Positions 1 to 8,056 of a stretch of DNA of 64,000 bases are shown in pieces. Position 1 is the first letter of the stretch, and every line of letters begins with the position of its first letter. Both the position numbers and the translations under genes were made by a program. The DNA lies in the NCBI RefSeq assembly GCF_903166585.1, contig NZ_CAESCM010000001.1:372001-436000 (forward strand), given 5' to 3'. Origin of the DNA: Pedobacter ghigonis (GTDB lineage Bacteria > Bacteroidota > Bacteroidia > Sphingobacteriales > Sphingobacteriaceae). Under the pieces are notes generated by a model. It searched no databases. It saw nothing but the letters and a program-made list of their open reading frames with translations, and was not told where the DNA came from.

Positions 1-639
1 AGAATTAAAACTGATGTCGCGTGAACCACTTTTTGCACCTTTTGTAGTAATATAAATTGCTCCATTTGCAGCATTCGGGCCGAGTTTAGCCAATTCATAT
101 GGATCTTTGATTACGACAATAGAAGCAATGTTATCGATATTAATCTGAGATAAAAGGTTGTTCGCAGGTCCGATGCGCGTATAATCATATTTTTGCACAT
201 CGTATGCAAACGGATGATCCTGGGCAAGTGGCACACCGTTGAGGTAAACAGCTGGCTGTAATGCATACATATCCTTTTTACTGAATAATAGTGAAGAGGG
301 TCCCTGAACTATTACGCTCTGTTCGGTTCCAGGCTCGCCAGATGTTTCCTGAATGTACACACCAGCAAGATTGCCCTTTACAATTTGTTGTAGTGAAGTA
401 TTTGGAACATGCTTTACCCTAGCTAAATCAAGAGTATCTCTCAATTTATTGAACTTGAGGAGAGATTTCATCATCTCACCTATTGTATCTGTTTGTTTGG
501 CTTTCTTTGTGGTATCCTGCTGCTGAATATGGTAGCCATTAACCATAAGAGCCTCCCTGTTCGGGCTGGCAAACGCCATAGAAAGTCCAAAAACAGATAA
601 AAACAAGACACATATAATGCTTGTAGAAATTTTAACCAT
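1..639 (-). CDS. SusC/RagA-type TonB-dependent receptor, N-terminal part (runs off window)
   Basis: Open reading frame of 213 codons read from 639 down to the window edge without a stop. It starts with a hydrophobic signal peptide (MVKISTSIICVLFLSVFG). The plug domain is clear: a GNLAGVYIQETSGEPG segment followed by NIASIVVIKDPYELAKLG and ANGAIYITTKG, which matches the conserved SusC/RagA plug pattern (GRVAGV...GxPG and IESIEVLKDA...YGSRAANGVILITTK). Known family role: outer-membrane uptake of glycans or peptides together with a SusD lipoprotein, powered by TonB. There is no obvious carboxypeptidase-like domain of usual length before the plug; about 50 residues of unassigned linker (rich in K, Q, T) sit there. 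Only the N-terminus is present, so the substrate and any susD partner cannot be judged. Confidence 0.85.
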   Translation of the reverse strand, partial: MVKISTSIICVLFLSVFGLSMAFASPNREALMVNGYHIQQQDTTKKAKQTDTIGEMMKSLLKFNKLRDTLDLARVKHVPNTSLQQIVKGNLAGVYIQETSGEPGTEQSVIVQGPSSLLFSKKDMYALQPAVYLNGVPLAQDHPFAYDVQKYDYTRIGPANNLLSQINIDNIASIVVIKDPYELAKLGPNAANGAIYITTKGAKSGSRDISFNS

Positions 640-1589
640 TTTAAATAAAATTTAATATTAAAAATTTTGATTGTGTAGATAATACCTCTACCTAAATACG
701 GAGCTTGTTAACCTAAGCATCCCCAGCTGGTGATAGCGTTCTCCATGGCAGAATGATGTCCGATCATCTATGGTCGCAATGAAGCAATTGAACTGATTGA
801 AAGCAGGTCTGGTAGAGACCGGCTTGAAGCGTAATTTTTCATCATATAATTATTTTGTTGAGTTGGTTATGCATTCCCTAATAAAAGCTTATTTCTTACT
901 ACTGTCGCGATACAAAAGATTTGGTTCTTAATCTTCACCTAGTATTTAAACTAAACAAAGTTAACTTATACTAAACATCAAAACGGTTAGTTTTTAACTG
1001 ATTTTGGCAATATTTTAGCATTATCTATCAGTCTTGCTAATTGTAGAATTTCTGACACCTTTGATAATGGCTATGTATTTCACCTGAGCCATAGCTATGC
1101 TTATTATCTCGTTTTGCTTTCGATAAAGTTATATTCAGGAAAAAATAAATAGATCAAACTGCCGATACAAAGTGGTTTCAAAACTCTGTACTACTAACTA
1201 ATTAAAATTCAACAAATTAAAAGTATTGAAAATCAAAAAATGGATCGAATAAAGAAAGACAACCTGCTGGATATAAATTCTATGTTAAAAAAATAGCTGT
1301 CAGGTTTGATAGTCTTTCTTCTTATCTCTTTATGATTGATAAACAGCTTAGCTAAGATTAAATATGCAAGACGTATGTTTTGAAACGATGTCGAGCTAAA
1401 TTCTGTGAGGATTGTAAAAAACTAAAAAGAATCTTGTTTTAAGCTCGGTCTTGTCGAATACCAAATTAAATTATCAAAATCCGACTTCTTGTTGAAATAC
1501 ACAACCTTGGTAAACTTTGTTTAAATCATCGACAGGCAGTATGTAAATTACGGATTTTGGCAAAAATGAGGAAGAACCAACTTTTCTAT
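640..1589. other. Long intergenic region upstream of the SusC-like gene
   Basis: About 950 bases without a convincing gene. Very AT-rich, with many stops in all frames. The part next to 639 should contain the promoter of the SusC-like gene, but I could not fix a clear TAnnTTTG element. The right end merges into the group II intron remnant, whose 5' border I could not place. Confidence 0.5.
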
Positions 1590-2446
1590 AAGAGAGTCCG
1601 TCAATCACCTAGTATCTTCAATGTACCGAGATTTGCATTTATGAAATATCATTGAAAAACCTATTTTCGAGTACATCTGTACTTGAACTGGGGATTTCAT
1701 GAATAGTGGTTCTTCGTCACTTTTGGTCTGCGATCCGTTTACACCGGAACTGCTGAGGCAGCAGGAAAGTGTAGAACGCAGTGATGTGTTTAACTGTAGT
1801 TCTGTATTGGTGCAATTCCAATCTCCCAGGTATCGGGATGAAAGCATAACCCACATGGGTATGGCCTGACGATCATATCTATGCAAGCATGGGTTAAAAG
1901 ATGGGTAACCGGAAGTCCGATCTGGAACCCCGTCGAGCAAAGTTGAATTAGATTACGAGAGAAACCTGTGTCTGAATCATCGTAATGGCGAAATAGCGAA
2001 AGGGACTGATTACGCTATCGCCAAAAGGTGCGGAATACCAGACTAATCTGAAAGTATCAAAGTTCAGATTGATACCAGTCAATTCCCGGTGAACAGCAGG
2101 AATCTAAGTTCAACGCAAAACAGGATTATGGAACGGAGTAACCACCATACCCGCTCTCAAGGTTAAGACTCTGAGTAGGCACTCAGCCGCATGCGACGTG
2201 TATGGGGAGGGATTGTTTCAGAAGCAAATGCCCAAAGTAATGTTTGGGATAAGCTGACGGAAACACGATTATTTGGAAGATAGAGTTGTAAGTAGCAGTA
2301 AATAAGTTATGAACCAAACTGAAAAGTTAAGGTATGAATTTGAATGGTCAAAGATCGATTGGAATACAACCGAACGGGCTGTTTTTAAGCTCCAAAAACG
2401 GATTTATCGAGCCTCCATAAGCGAAAAAAGTGATTTACACCACTAA
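1590..2446 (+). mobile_element. Group II intron remnant (5' ribozyme domains plus start of the RT gene)
   Basis: The sequence is richer in G and C than its surroundings and folds into many hairpins. Examples are the GATTACGA/TCGTAAT pair near 1951-1985, the GGCGAAATAGCG/CGCTATCGCC pair near 1987-2022, CCATAC/GTATGG enclosing 2145-2205, and CCCAAA/TTTGGG near 2231-2248. The last is followed by AAGCTGACGGAAAC, a stretch typical of the end of group II domains before the domain IV ORF. Directly after it an ATG opens a frame with the N-terminal signature of group II intron reverse transcriptases. The frame is lost after about 36 codons, and no domain V/VI is seen downstream, so the element cannot splice or move. 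The left border is uncertain: I could not find a convincing GUGYG 5' end, and the coordinate given is a guess. Confidence 0.75.
2309..2446 (+). pseudogene. Truncated group II intron reverse transcriptase/maturase (N-terminus only)
   Basis: Reads 45 residues then stops at 2444-2446. Residues 13-36 (from WSKIDWNTTERAVFKL to QKRIYRAS) match the RT N-terminal domain (RVT_N) of group II intron proteins, whose usual pattern is W..IDW...E..V.KLQ.RIYKAS. A full protein would be 400-600 residues with YADD, maturase X and often HNH domains; none of these follows. The family-like part ends at about position 2416, after which nine unrelated codons precede the stop, so a deletion or insertion joined it to other DNA. 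It sits where the ORF belongs in domain IV of the intron remnant. Confidence 0.8.
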
Positions 2447-2862
2447 TTTAACAGCAGATATTTTAGTCTGCAATCAACCAGAGATCGAAAAATGATCATT
2501 AAGTTTATACAAGCAACATAAAATCTTCGCGCGCTGGTTCCCAATCATTATTTAAACAAACAGATATGGAATTAAATATCAGATAAGCGTTGTTAACCTC
2601 ATGCGAGAATTTGGTCTTGGTAACTAGTTTCCTTATGAAAATCTTAAAAAATCCATTTTACTTATTTGTAATCAGTTTCACTCAATAGCCAATTGATTTG
2701 TATTTGTTTTACTGAATTATAGCAGTGTTTTATTAAATTTAATGGGGAGATTATCTAAGGTCTGAGACCGCACCTTAATCATGTTTCCAAATTACCTAAT
2801 CGTTTAAATCCGGAAAAAGATGCAAAACCGAGCCAGGTGGCATGCGTCTTAAAATATAACAT
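2447..2862. other. Intergenic stretch between intron remnant and cold-shock promoter
   Basis: About 415 AT-rich bases. I looked for the missing domain V (a short GAGC/GUUC-type hairpin) and the rest of the reverse transcriptase and saw neither. No supported gene. Confidence 0.5.
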
Positions 2863-2892
2863 TTTGATTTTCAATTAATTTGCTTATATTTG
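2863..2892 (+). promoter_or_regulatory. Bacteroidota-type promoter of the cold-shock gene
   Basis: TTTG at 2863-2866 and TATATTTG at 2885-2892 are separated by 18 bases, which fits the Bacteroidota sigma-A consensus TTTG-N17-23-TAnnTTTG. The start codon lies 22 bases past the -7 element, giving a short leader. Confidence 0.65.
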
Positions 2893-2913
2893 GGAATAAT
2901 TAAATAAAATATA

Positions 2914-3105
2914 ATGCAACAAGGAACAGTAAAATTTTTCAATGAGACAAAAGGTTTTGGATTTATCGTGCCAGCTAATGGCGATGCAGAGCTTTTTGTA
3001 CATGTATCTGGCTTAATAGACAATATTCGCGAGAATGATTCGGTAAGCTATGATGTAGAAGAGGGCAGAAAAGGCCTGAACGCAATCAACGTTAAGATAG
3101 GATAA
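2914..3105 (+). CDS. cspA: Cold-shock protein, CspA family
   Basis: 63-residue single cold-shock domain. It shows the RNA-binding motifs RNP1 (KGFGFI, residues 14-19) and RNP2 (LFVHVS, residues 28-33), and begins with the usual GTVKFFN strand. The length is that of a typical CspA/CspG protein. Family role: binds single-stranded RNA and DNA, melts secondary structure and supports translation in the cold or in stationary phase. It is a single-gene unit with its own promoter 22 bases upstream and a terminator 26 bases downstream. It is intact although surrounded by decayed mobile elements. The family is certain; the specific paralogue name is by convention only. Confidence 0.93.
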   Translation: MQQGTVKFFNETKGFGFIVPANGDAELFVHVSGLIDNIRENDSVSYDVEEGRKGLNAINVKIG

Positions 3106-3130
3106 GATAATAACCTTCATACATTGTTAA

Positions 3131-3166
3131 AAACATTCGCCCAAAAGGCGGATGTTTTTTTTTTTT
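3131..3166 (+). terminator. Rho-independent terminator after cspA
   Basis: An 11-bp stem (AAACATTCGCC with GGCGGATGTTT, one G-T pair), loop CAAAA, then a run of 14 T. A strong intrinsic terminator for the cold-shock gene. Confidence 0.9.
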
Positions 3167-3407
3167 GCCTCAAAATCCCTGTCTTCCAAGAAGGAACAAA
3201 CAATATCGGGTTGTTGATCTTTAGATACTTGAAACAGATGCGATAAAATAATTCCATTAGCAAATAGGCTAATTCCTAAAAAGGCTTATTGTTACCGAGC
3301 TCATTCCACAATCGTTTCGAAAAAATAGTGCTGAGCTTCATAAAAAATAATGAACAAAAAACTTTAGGATAGGTGCTTTTAGTTACACACATTACAACTA
3401 TACGCAA

Positions 3408-3752
3408 TTAAATACAATAACAACCAAAAATTTCTTTATATGTCAAAAGCGCCTGAAGGGTGCACCCGGGCTTGGTAAACTCTTTTTTAAAAGAAGGGAA
3501 TAAAGCGGAAAGCTCCTCATAGCGCTGTTTCTCGGTTTGGCTCTCCTCAGTAGAAAGATCATTTAAATCGGATTCACAAATTTGGTAAAGCTCCTCATAG
3601 GTGATCCCAAGTTCAGTGAACCGTTTGATGTACCCATCAACGGTCTTATGGTTAATCTTCAATAGAAGAGCTGCCTTCCTATTGCTGAATTTCTTTAGCT
3701 TTAATGCAATCAAAGTGCGAAGTTCCATGATATCAATTCGTTGTCCTGCCAT
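3408..3752 (-). pseudogene. istA: IS21-family transposase IstA, N-terminal fragment
   Basis: 114 residues from the ATG at 3752 (MAGQRIDIMELRTL). It has an HTH (FSNRKAALLLKINHKTVDGYI) followed by a segment ending in LFPSFKKEF and PGCTLQALLTYKEIFG, which is the N-terminal pattern of IstA in Bacteroidota IS21 elements. A normal IstA is about 500 residues and carries a DDE integrase core, followed by istB. Both are absent, and the frame ends four residues after EIFG. Upstream on the same strand lies an array of TGGCCC repeats that fits the multi-repeat end of IS21 elements. An upstream in-frame ATG at 3779 is possible but adds nine atypical residues. Confidence 0.75.
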
Positions 3753-3801
3753 GTATCTGCTTTTATATTTCAGACACAAGACTATAATAAATCATGGAAA
3801 G

Positions 3802-3990
3802 TGGCCCATTGACCTCCGTTTTTTAGAAGTCCGGAATAAATAATTTTGGCCCAAATTACCTCCGTTTTATATAAAGCTAAAACGGAAGGCTGGCCCAATG
3901 ACCAGCGAAATAGAGCCTTTTTTTGGCCCAGTGAGGAATGAAATGGGTGGCCCGCTATGCAGCGAAATGAGTGGCCCAGTGACTTGCGTT
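3802..3990. repeat. Array of six TGGCCC-centred repeats (IS21-type end)
   Basis: TGGCCC occurs at 3802, 3847, 3891, 3924, 3948 and 3972, giving spacings of 45, 44, 33, 24 and 24 bases. Most copies are followed by a variable ATTGACC/AGTGACC/AATGACC and then an (AG)CGAAAT or CTCCGTT block. IS21-family ends are known to carry several copies of transposase-binding repeats next to the terminal repeat, which explains the position just upstream of the istA fragment. The array abuts the truncated IS110 gene at about 3990-4010, so this IS21 end probably inserted into, or was joined to, the IS110 copy. Confidence 0.65.
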
Positions 3991-4783
3991 ATAGACAGGC
4001 CGCACTATGGTCCTTTATTCCAGGAATACCCTGTAAAAGTTCAAGTTCTTTATGGTAATAATTGCCGCAAAGGTCTAAAAGTTTATCCTTACACGCTGTC
4101 AATTGTTTTTGATAGAACTCAGCTTCCTCAAGGGCCATGCCCAATAGATCCATGTCAGTTGGGGATACTATTCCTGTAAGTGACTCTTTTATCGTCTGTA
4201 CACCATGCTTATTTTTGGTACGGATATGCACCAATTCTATAAGTTCAACCGGATCTGTTTGTCCCAATGAAATTGCCTTTATTACCTTTCGCATTGATTT
4301 CCCGCCAATATCTGAGACATAATTACTCAAGCGTATATTACAGCACTGTAAGATAAGATCAATGGATTGGTCAGCACGCTGCAGGTTCCTGTTCAAATAG
4401 GTAATCCTACAGTTATACTGGCGGAATTCCTGAATATGCTGCTCAGGAATAAAACTGCCTCTAATTAGTCCTTTTTGCAGTACCGTTGCAATCCATTGGG
4501 CATCTTTCACATCCGTTTTCCTACCTGGAAGCTGCCTAATGAAATAAGGATTCACTAGCTTGACATCGAAATCTGTGTCAAGTACCCGCCAGATTGGAAT
4601 CCAATAAATGCTAATGCTTTCCATGGCGACCTCTAAAACAAGATAACCTAAAAGGGTATCGCGAAGACGATCAAGTTCAGGAGTCAAAGTACCGAATACT
4701 TCTTCCAGCTTTTCACCCGTTTCTGTTAAAATGCACATAAAAACACTATTTTTATGTGCATCAAGACCACAACATCTTTCCAT
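3989..4783 (-). pseudogene. IS110-family transposase, truncated before the C-terminal domain
   Basis: 264 residues beginning MERCCGLDAHKNSVFMCIL. The N-terminal DEDD/RuvC-like domain (family PF01548) is present: D8 in GLDAHK, E55 in VAMES, and the KTDVKDAQWIA block. The C-terminal Transposase_20 domain (PF02371), which starts with a pattern like LLQTIPGIG and carries the catalytic serine, is cut off right after LLQGIPGIKDHSAACL. Full-length members are about 330-420 residues. The missing end coincides with the IS21 repeat array, so the gene was broken by that event and the element is dead. The start is secure, as M1 is the usual family start. Confidence 0.85.
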
Positions 4784-5120
4784 AATAACTTTGTTTTTTA
4801 GTTCATTATAAAGTTAATAAAGATTGATGGAGTGGTCTTCATTTTTATTGAACGCGATTATAATTCCTCCTTTTTTATATAAGTTTGAAACGATGCCCAC
4901 ATATCTTTTTACGAAGCTTTTTATTGGATCTTTTGACTTGTTGGGCTACAGGTAGCTTATTTGAATAACGAAACCGAATACCTTAGAAGTAAACTAGGCA
5001 ACATACTGGCGGTTATAGAAAGTTGTTGAGTCGTGGCACGTACGAGGAACCGCCGCAGGGTTTTATTGCCAATATGAAGAAATCATTAATCCGGCGTCTC
5101 AATATTCCCAAATAAATTGT
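4784..5120. other. Upstream non-coding end of the IS110 remnant and junk up to hipBA
   Basis: About 335 bases upstream of the IS110 gene. In IS110-group elements the bridge RNA that pairs with target and donor DNA is transcribed from the non-coding end next to the transposase start, so part of such an RNA could survive here. I cannot show it by eye. A GGCGGTT/AACCGCC inverted pair lies at 5008-5014/5048-5054. No gene is supported. Confidence 0.35.
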
Positions 5121-5163
5121 TTGTTATTTCAAACATATATGCTAAATTTGATTGAAATAACAA
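5121..5163. promoter_or_regulatory. Inverted repeat upstream of hipB, probable HipB operator
   Basis: TTGTTATTTCAA at 5121-5132 is perfectly inverted as TTGAAATAACAA at 5152-5163, just before the likely hipB start at 5169. HipB-type antitoxins autoregulate by binding inverted repeats in their own promoter. A related inverted repeat lies after hipA at 6793-6843 and shares the 14-base string TTGAAATAACAATC. Confidence 0.7.
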
Positions 5164-5168
5164 TCTTT

Positions 5169-5492
5169 ATGGAAAAAAGAGGGGTGATTTTATTCCCAAA
5201 ATCTGAGCGATTATTGCAAGATATGGGTGAGAATCTAAAGCTTGCCCGAAAAAGGCGTAAGCTAAGTACGGAGCAGGTGGCTCAGAGGGCAAATATTGCC
5301 CGTTCCACGCTTTGGTTGGTTGAACGGGGTTCTCCCAGCGTTGCGATAGGTATTTATGTTCAAGTACTATTTGTGTTAGGATTGGAAAGAGATATCGCCA
5401 AACTTGGCGCCGATGACGAACTGGGGCACAAATTACAAGATGCCAAACTTCTGCAGAGCACATCTAGTAAACCTTTAAGAACAAGGAAATGA
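5169..5492 (+). CDS. hipB: HipB-like antitoxin, XRE-family regulator
   Basis: 107 residues from the ATG at 5169. An upstream ATG at 5121 lies inside the operator and is less likely. A lambda-repressor-like HTH spans roughly residues 18-70 (LARKRRKLSTEQVAQRANIA with STLWLVERGSPSVA). The C-terminal tail is basic (SSKPLRTRK). Its stop overlaps the hipA start (ATGA), so the two are translationally coupled. Family role: binds and neutralises the HipA kinase and represses the hipBA promoter. The 12-bp inverted repeat overlapping the promoter supports autoregulation. Antitoxin assignment rests on the coupling with hipA and the HTH. Confidence 0.85.
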   Translation: MEKRGVILFPKSERLLQDMGENLKLARKRRKLSTEQVAQRANIARSTLWLVERGSPSVAIGIYVQVLFVLGLERDIAKLGADDELGHKLQDAKLLQSTSSKPLRTRK

Positions 5493-6781
5493 AGCAAAAT
5501 AAAAATGATCACCGAGAGATTTGGGTTTTTGCAGATTGGTTAGGTCTTGAAGGACCGCTATTGATGGGGATACTTAGTTGTACTCTTTTAAGGCGTAAGG
5601 AAGTATTTTCTTTTGAGTACGATCAAAAGTGGCTTCTGTCAAAACAAAAGTTCATGATCGATCCCGATTTGCAATTTTTTCCAGGGCAGCAGTTCCTTCG
5701 GGAAGACAAATCTAATTTTGGGATATTTATGGATTCTTCTCCCGACCGCTGGGGTACAAAACTCATGATCCGTCGTGAAGCTATTGATGCCAGGATAGGT
5801 AGTCGCCCAGTGCGCACACTTCAAAATAGTGACTTTTTACTTGGTGTTTATGATCAGCACCGCATGGGTGCCCTACGTTTTAAGCTTGATCCAGATGGTC
5901 CATTTTTAGATGACGATCAAAACATGCCTGCTCCACCAATGACTGCTTTACGTGCACTTGAAGCAGCAAGCAAAAAACTCGAGGACGATGGTAATCTAGA
6001 TGATCCCAATTACAGCAAATGGCTGAGTATGCTTGTCGCTCCAGGGGGATCGCTTGGAGGAGCAAGACCCAAATCTGGAGTGATTGGTACTGATGGGGCA
6101 CTTTGGATTGCCAAGTTTCCAAGTGGAAACGATGATTACAACCTTGGGGCATGGGAATGGGTTGCTGCTCAATTAGCCCGGCAATGTAGAATTGAGGTTC
6201 CGGAGCATTTTTATCGGAAATTTTCCGGTAAACATTATACCTTCATTACAAAGAGATTCGACAGAGCACCAGCTGAAAAACGGATTCATTTTGCTTCAGC
6301 TATGACATTATTGGGACAGCAAGATGGAGCAGATCATGCCAGCGGCATCAGCTATCTCGATCTTGCAGAATTCATCAGTCGTCACGGTGCTAATCCTCAA
6401 CAGGATCTGGAGCAACTATGGAGACGTATAGTTTTCAATATATGTATATCCAATACTGATGATCATTTAAGGAACCATGGTTTCTTATTAAGCGATCAAG
6501 GATGGATTTTGTCGCCCGCCTACGATGTTAATCCCGTTCCTAGCGGTTCAGGACTCACACTAAATGTATCTGAGGATGATAATTCTCTTGATCTCGAATT
6601 GGCAATTGATGTGGCTGATTATTTTCGCCTTGATAAAAAACATGCAAGGGAAATCGCAACTCAGATTGCCAAAGTAGTTGGGGAATGGTCGGCAGTTGCA
6701 AAAGAAGCGGAGATAAGTAAAGGAGAACGTGAAATGATGCGCCCTGCATTTGCGGCAGCTATTGATTTTTTGGATAAATAA
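5489..6781 (+). CDS. hipA: HipA-family serine/threonine kinase toxin
   Basis: 430 residues, close to the 440 of E. coli HipA. Visible features: the N-terminal subdomain with SSPDRWGTKLMIRREA (residues about 84-100), the loop SLGGARPKSG (about 187-197) that holds nucleotide and the autophosphorylated serine in the family, WIAKFPS (catalytic lysine), the catalytic loop NTDDHLRNHGF (about 321-332) and the metal-binding SPAYDVNP (about 341-349). All key motifs are intact, so it is probably active. Family role: phosphorylates glutamyl-tRNA synthetase (E. coli HipA) or other targets, halting translation and inducing dormancy. It overlaps hipB by four bases. It lies directly beside IS remnants, which suggests acquisition with mobile DNA. 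Confidence 0.9.
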   Translation: MKQNKNDHREIWVFADWLGLEGPLLMGILSCTLLRRKEVFSFEYDQKWLLSKQKFMIDPDLQFFPGQQFLREDKSNFGIFMDSSPDRWGTKLMIRREAIDARIGSRPVRTLQNSDFLLGVYDQHRMGALRFKLDPDGPFLDDDQNMPAPPMTALRALEAASKKLEDDGNLDDPNYSKWLSMLVAPGGSLGGARPKSGVIGTDGALWIAKFPSGNDDYNLGAWEWVAAQLARQCRIEVPEHFYRKFSGKHYTFITKRFDRAPAEKRIHFASAMTLLGQQDGADHASGISYLDLAEFISRHGANPQQDLEQLWRRIVFNICISNTDDHLRNHGFLLSDQGWILSPAYDVNPVPSGSGLTLNVSEDDNSLDLELAIDVADYFRLDKKHAREIATQIAKVVGEWSAVAKEAEISKGEREMMRPAFAAAIDFLDK

Positions 6782-6792
6782 TTATTAGCAAA

Positions 6793-6843
6793 ATGATTGT
6801 TATTTAAATCATTTACATTGATTTTGTTTGAAATAACAATCAT
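6793..6843. promoter_or_regulatory. Second hipBA-type inverted repeat, downstream of hipA
   Basis: ATGATTGTTATTT at 6793-6805 and AAATAACAATCAT at 6831-6843 are perfectly inverted 13-base arms. They share the core TGTTATTT/AAATAACA with the repeat before hipB. The site is 12 bases after the hipA stop and about 100 bases before the phosphoesterase gene, so HipB could also act on that promoter, or the site may mark the module edge. Confidence 0.5.
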
Positions 6844-6943
6844 TACATATCGAATGTAGTCATCCTTTTTTGTGAAAACGCTAGCAACAATTTCTGTCTG
6901 ATAAACTATAATATGATATATTCGATTGTTATCAACTAATGAA

Positions 6944-7690
6944 ATGAAAATAAAGATAATTAGTGACTTGCATCAGGAATTTGGGGTCTCAGATTTGGAT
7001 TTTAGCAATGCTGATCTAGTTATCCTGGCTGGTGATACAAACTTAGGGACAAAAGGGATAGAATGGGTAAAGCAAAACATCCCTGATAAACCGGTAATAT
7101 ATTTATTGGGGAATCACGAATATTATAAAGGATCTTACCCGAAGACACTCAACAAAATACTTGAAGCATCCAAAAACTCAAATGTAAATGTTCTTGAAAA
7201 TAATATGGTTGAGTTTGAAGGCATAAGGTTCCACGGTGCAACTTTGTGGACCGACTTTAGCTTATTTGGAAATCCTGTGGAGTCTGGCATTATTTGCCAG
7301 GCTAGAATGAACGATTATGCACAGATACGCCTTGATCCAGCATATTCAAAATTAAGATCAATAGATACTTACAAGATTCACCAAAAATCAAAATCTTGGC
7401 TACAAAAAAGTCTCAAGGAATCAAGCGGCTGTAAGAATGTGGTAATTACCCATCATGCTCCTAGTGTAAAGTCGATACCAGAGCCTGATAGAGATCATGC
7501 ATTGTCAGCTGCCTATGCTTCAAACCTAGAAGATGTGATTTTGGAGCATCAGCCCTTGTATTGGATTCATGGCCATATCCATACGCCTACCAGATATACT
7601 ATTGGTAACACTGAAATTATCTGTAATCCACATGGCTATTTGAGTGAGAAGCATAACGGCTATGACAAAGATTTGATCATTGAGGTTTAA
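6944..7690 (+). CDS. Calcineurin-like metallophosphoesterase
   Basis: 248 residues from the ATG at 6944 (MKIKIISDLH); a TTG at 6926 could extend it by six residues. The metal-binding blocks of the family (PF00149) are all present in order: DLHQEF, AGDTNLG, GNHEYYKG, THHAPS and HGHIHTP. It therefore should hydrolyse a phosphoester with two metal ions, but the substrate (nucleotide, nucleic acid or protein) cannot be told. No signal peptide, so cytoplasmic. It stands alone after the hipBA module, separated by 160 bases that include the second inverted repeat. Confidence 0.88.
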   Translation: MKIKIISDLHQEFGVSDLDFSNADLVILAGDTNLGTKGIEWVKQNIPDKPVIYLLGNHEYYKGSYPKTLNKILEASKNSNVNVLENNMVEFEGIRFHGATLWTDFSLFGNPVESGIICQARMNDYAQIRLDPAYSKLRSIDTYKIHQKSKSWLQKSLKESSGCKNVVITHHAPSVKSIPEPDRDHALSAAYASNLEDVILEHQPLYWIHGHIHTPTRYTIGNTEIICNPHGYLSEKHNGYDKDLIIEV

Positions 7691-8056
7691 AGTCTAAATG
7701 TAGAAGTTATTCAAGGTAATCATTTTTCTTTGAGCAAAAGCAGCGGTAGATCCACAGATCAATAAGCTAATAATATTTTTTCTAGAAACAATGCTTTGTG
7801 TTCACTATTCTTGACTGTTCATGTTACATGAACAGTCAAGAATAGTGAACATAAATACATTGAACACCGTAGAGGGTCATTGGCATTAAGCGGAGATTGC
7901 AGCATAGAGATAATGAGTTGGTCGTTATGGCTCATCAATTATTCATCTCTAGGGATTTCCAAAGGACCACTATGCTCGGAAATTTACCCATAAAAAGGCC
8001 CCCAAATAGGTCTAACCTTTTGAGGGTGGTGTAAATATAGAGGTCTTTACAGTTGC
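7691..8056. other. Intergenic region holding a long palindrome
   Basis: About 365 bases between the phosphoesterase gene and the 3' end of the M23 gene. It contains the long palindrome at 7799-7851 and, nearer to 8030, a C-rich patch (GGCCCCCAAATAGG with CCTTTTGAGGG). No gene is seen. Confidence 0.5.
7799..7851. repeat. 26-bp perfect inverted repeat with a 1-base centre
   Basis: Left arm 7799-7824, centre T at 7825, right arm 7826-7851. The arms begin TGTTCACTATTC and match without a mismatch. There is no T-tract on either side, so it does not look like a plain terminator. It lies about 200 bases beyond the 3' end of the large minus-strand operon (8057-18067). A second hairpin of the same size lies on the other side of that operon. 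Confidence 0.85.

Noticed and set aside
1605..1940. 111-codon minus-strand frame
   Set aside because: Lies within the structured group II intron RNA, runs against it, and has no protein-like composition or family.
3802..3990. Spaced repeats as a CRISPR array
   Set aside because: Repeat units are only about 6-20 bases, spacings vary from 24 to 45, and there are no cas genes; better explained as an IS21 end.
7799..7851. Palindrome as an ordinary intrinsic terminator of the M23 operon
   Set aside because: About 200 bases past the last stop, no T-run on the minus strand and an almost loop-free centre; kept as an unexplained repeat instead.
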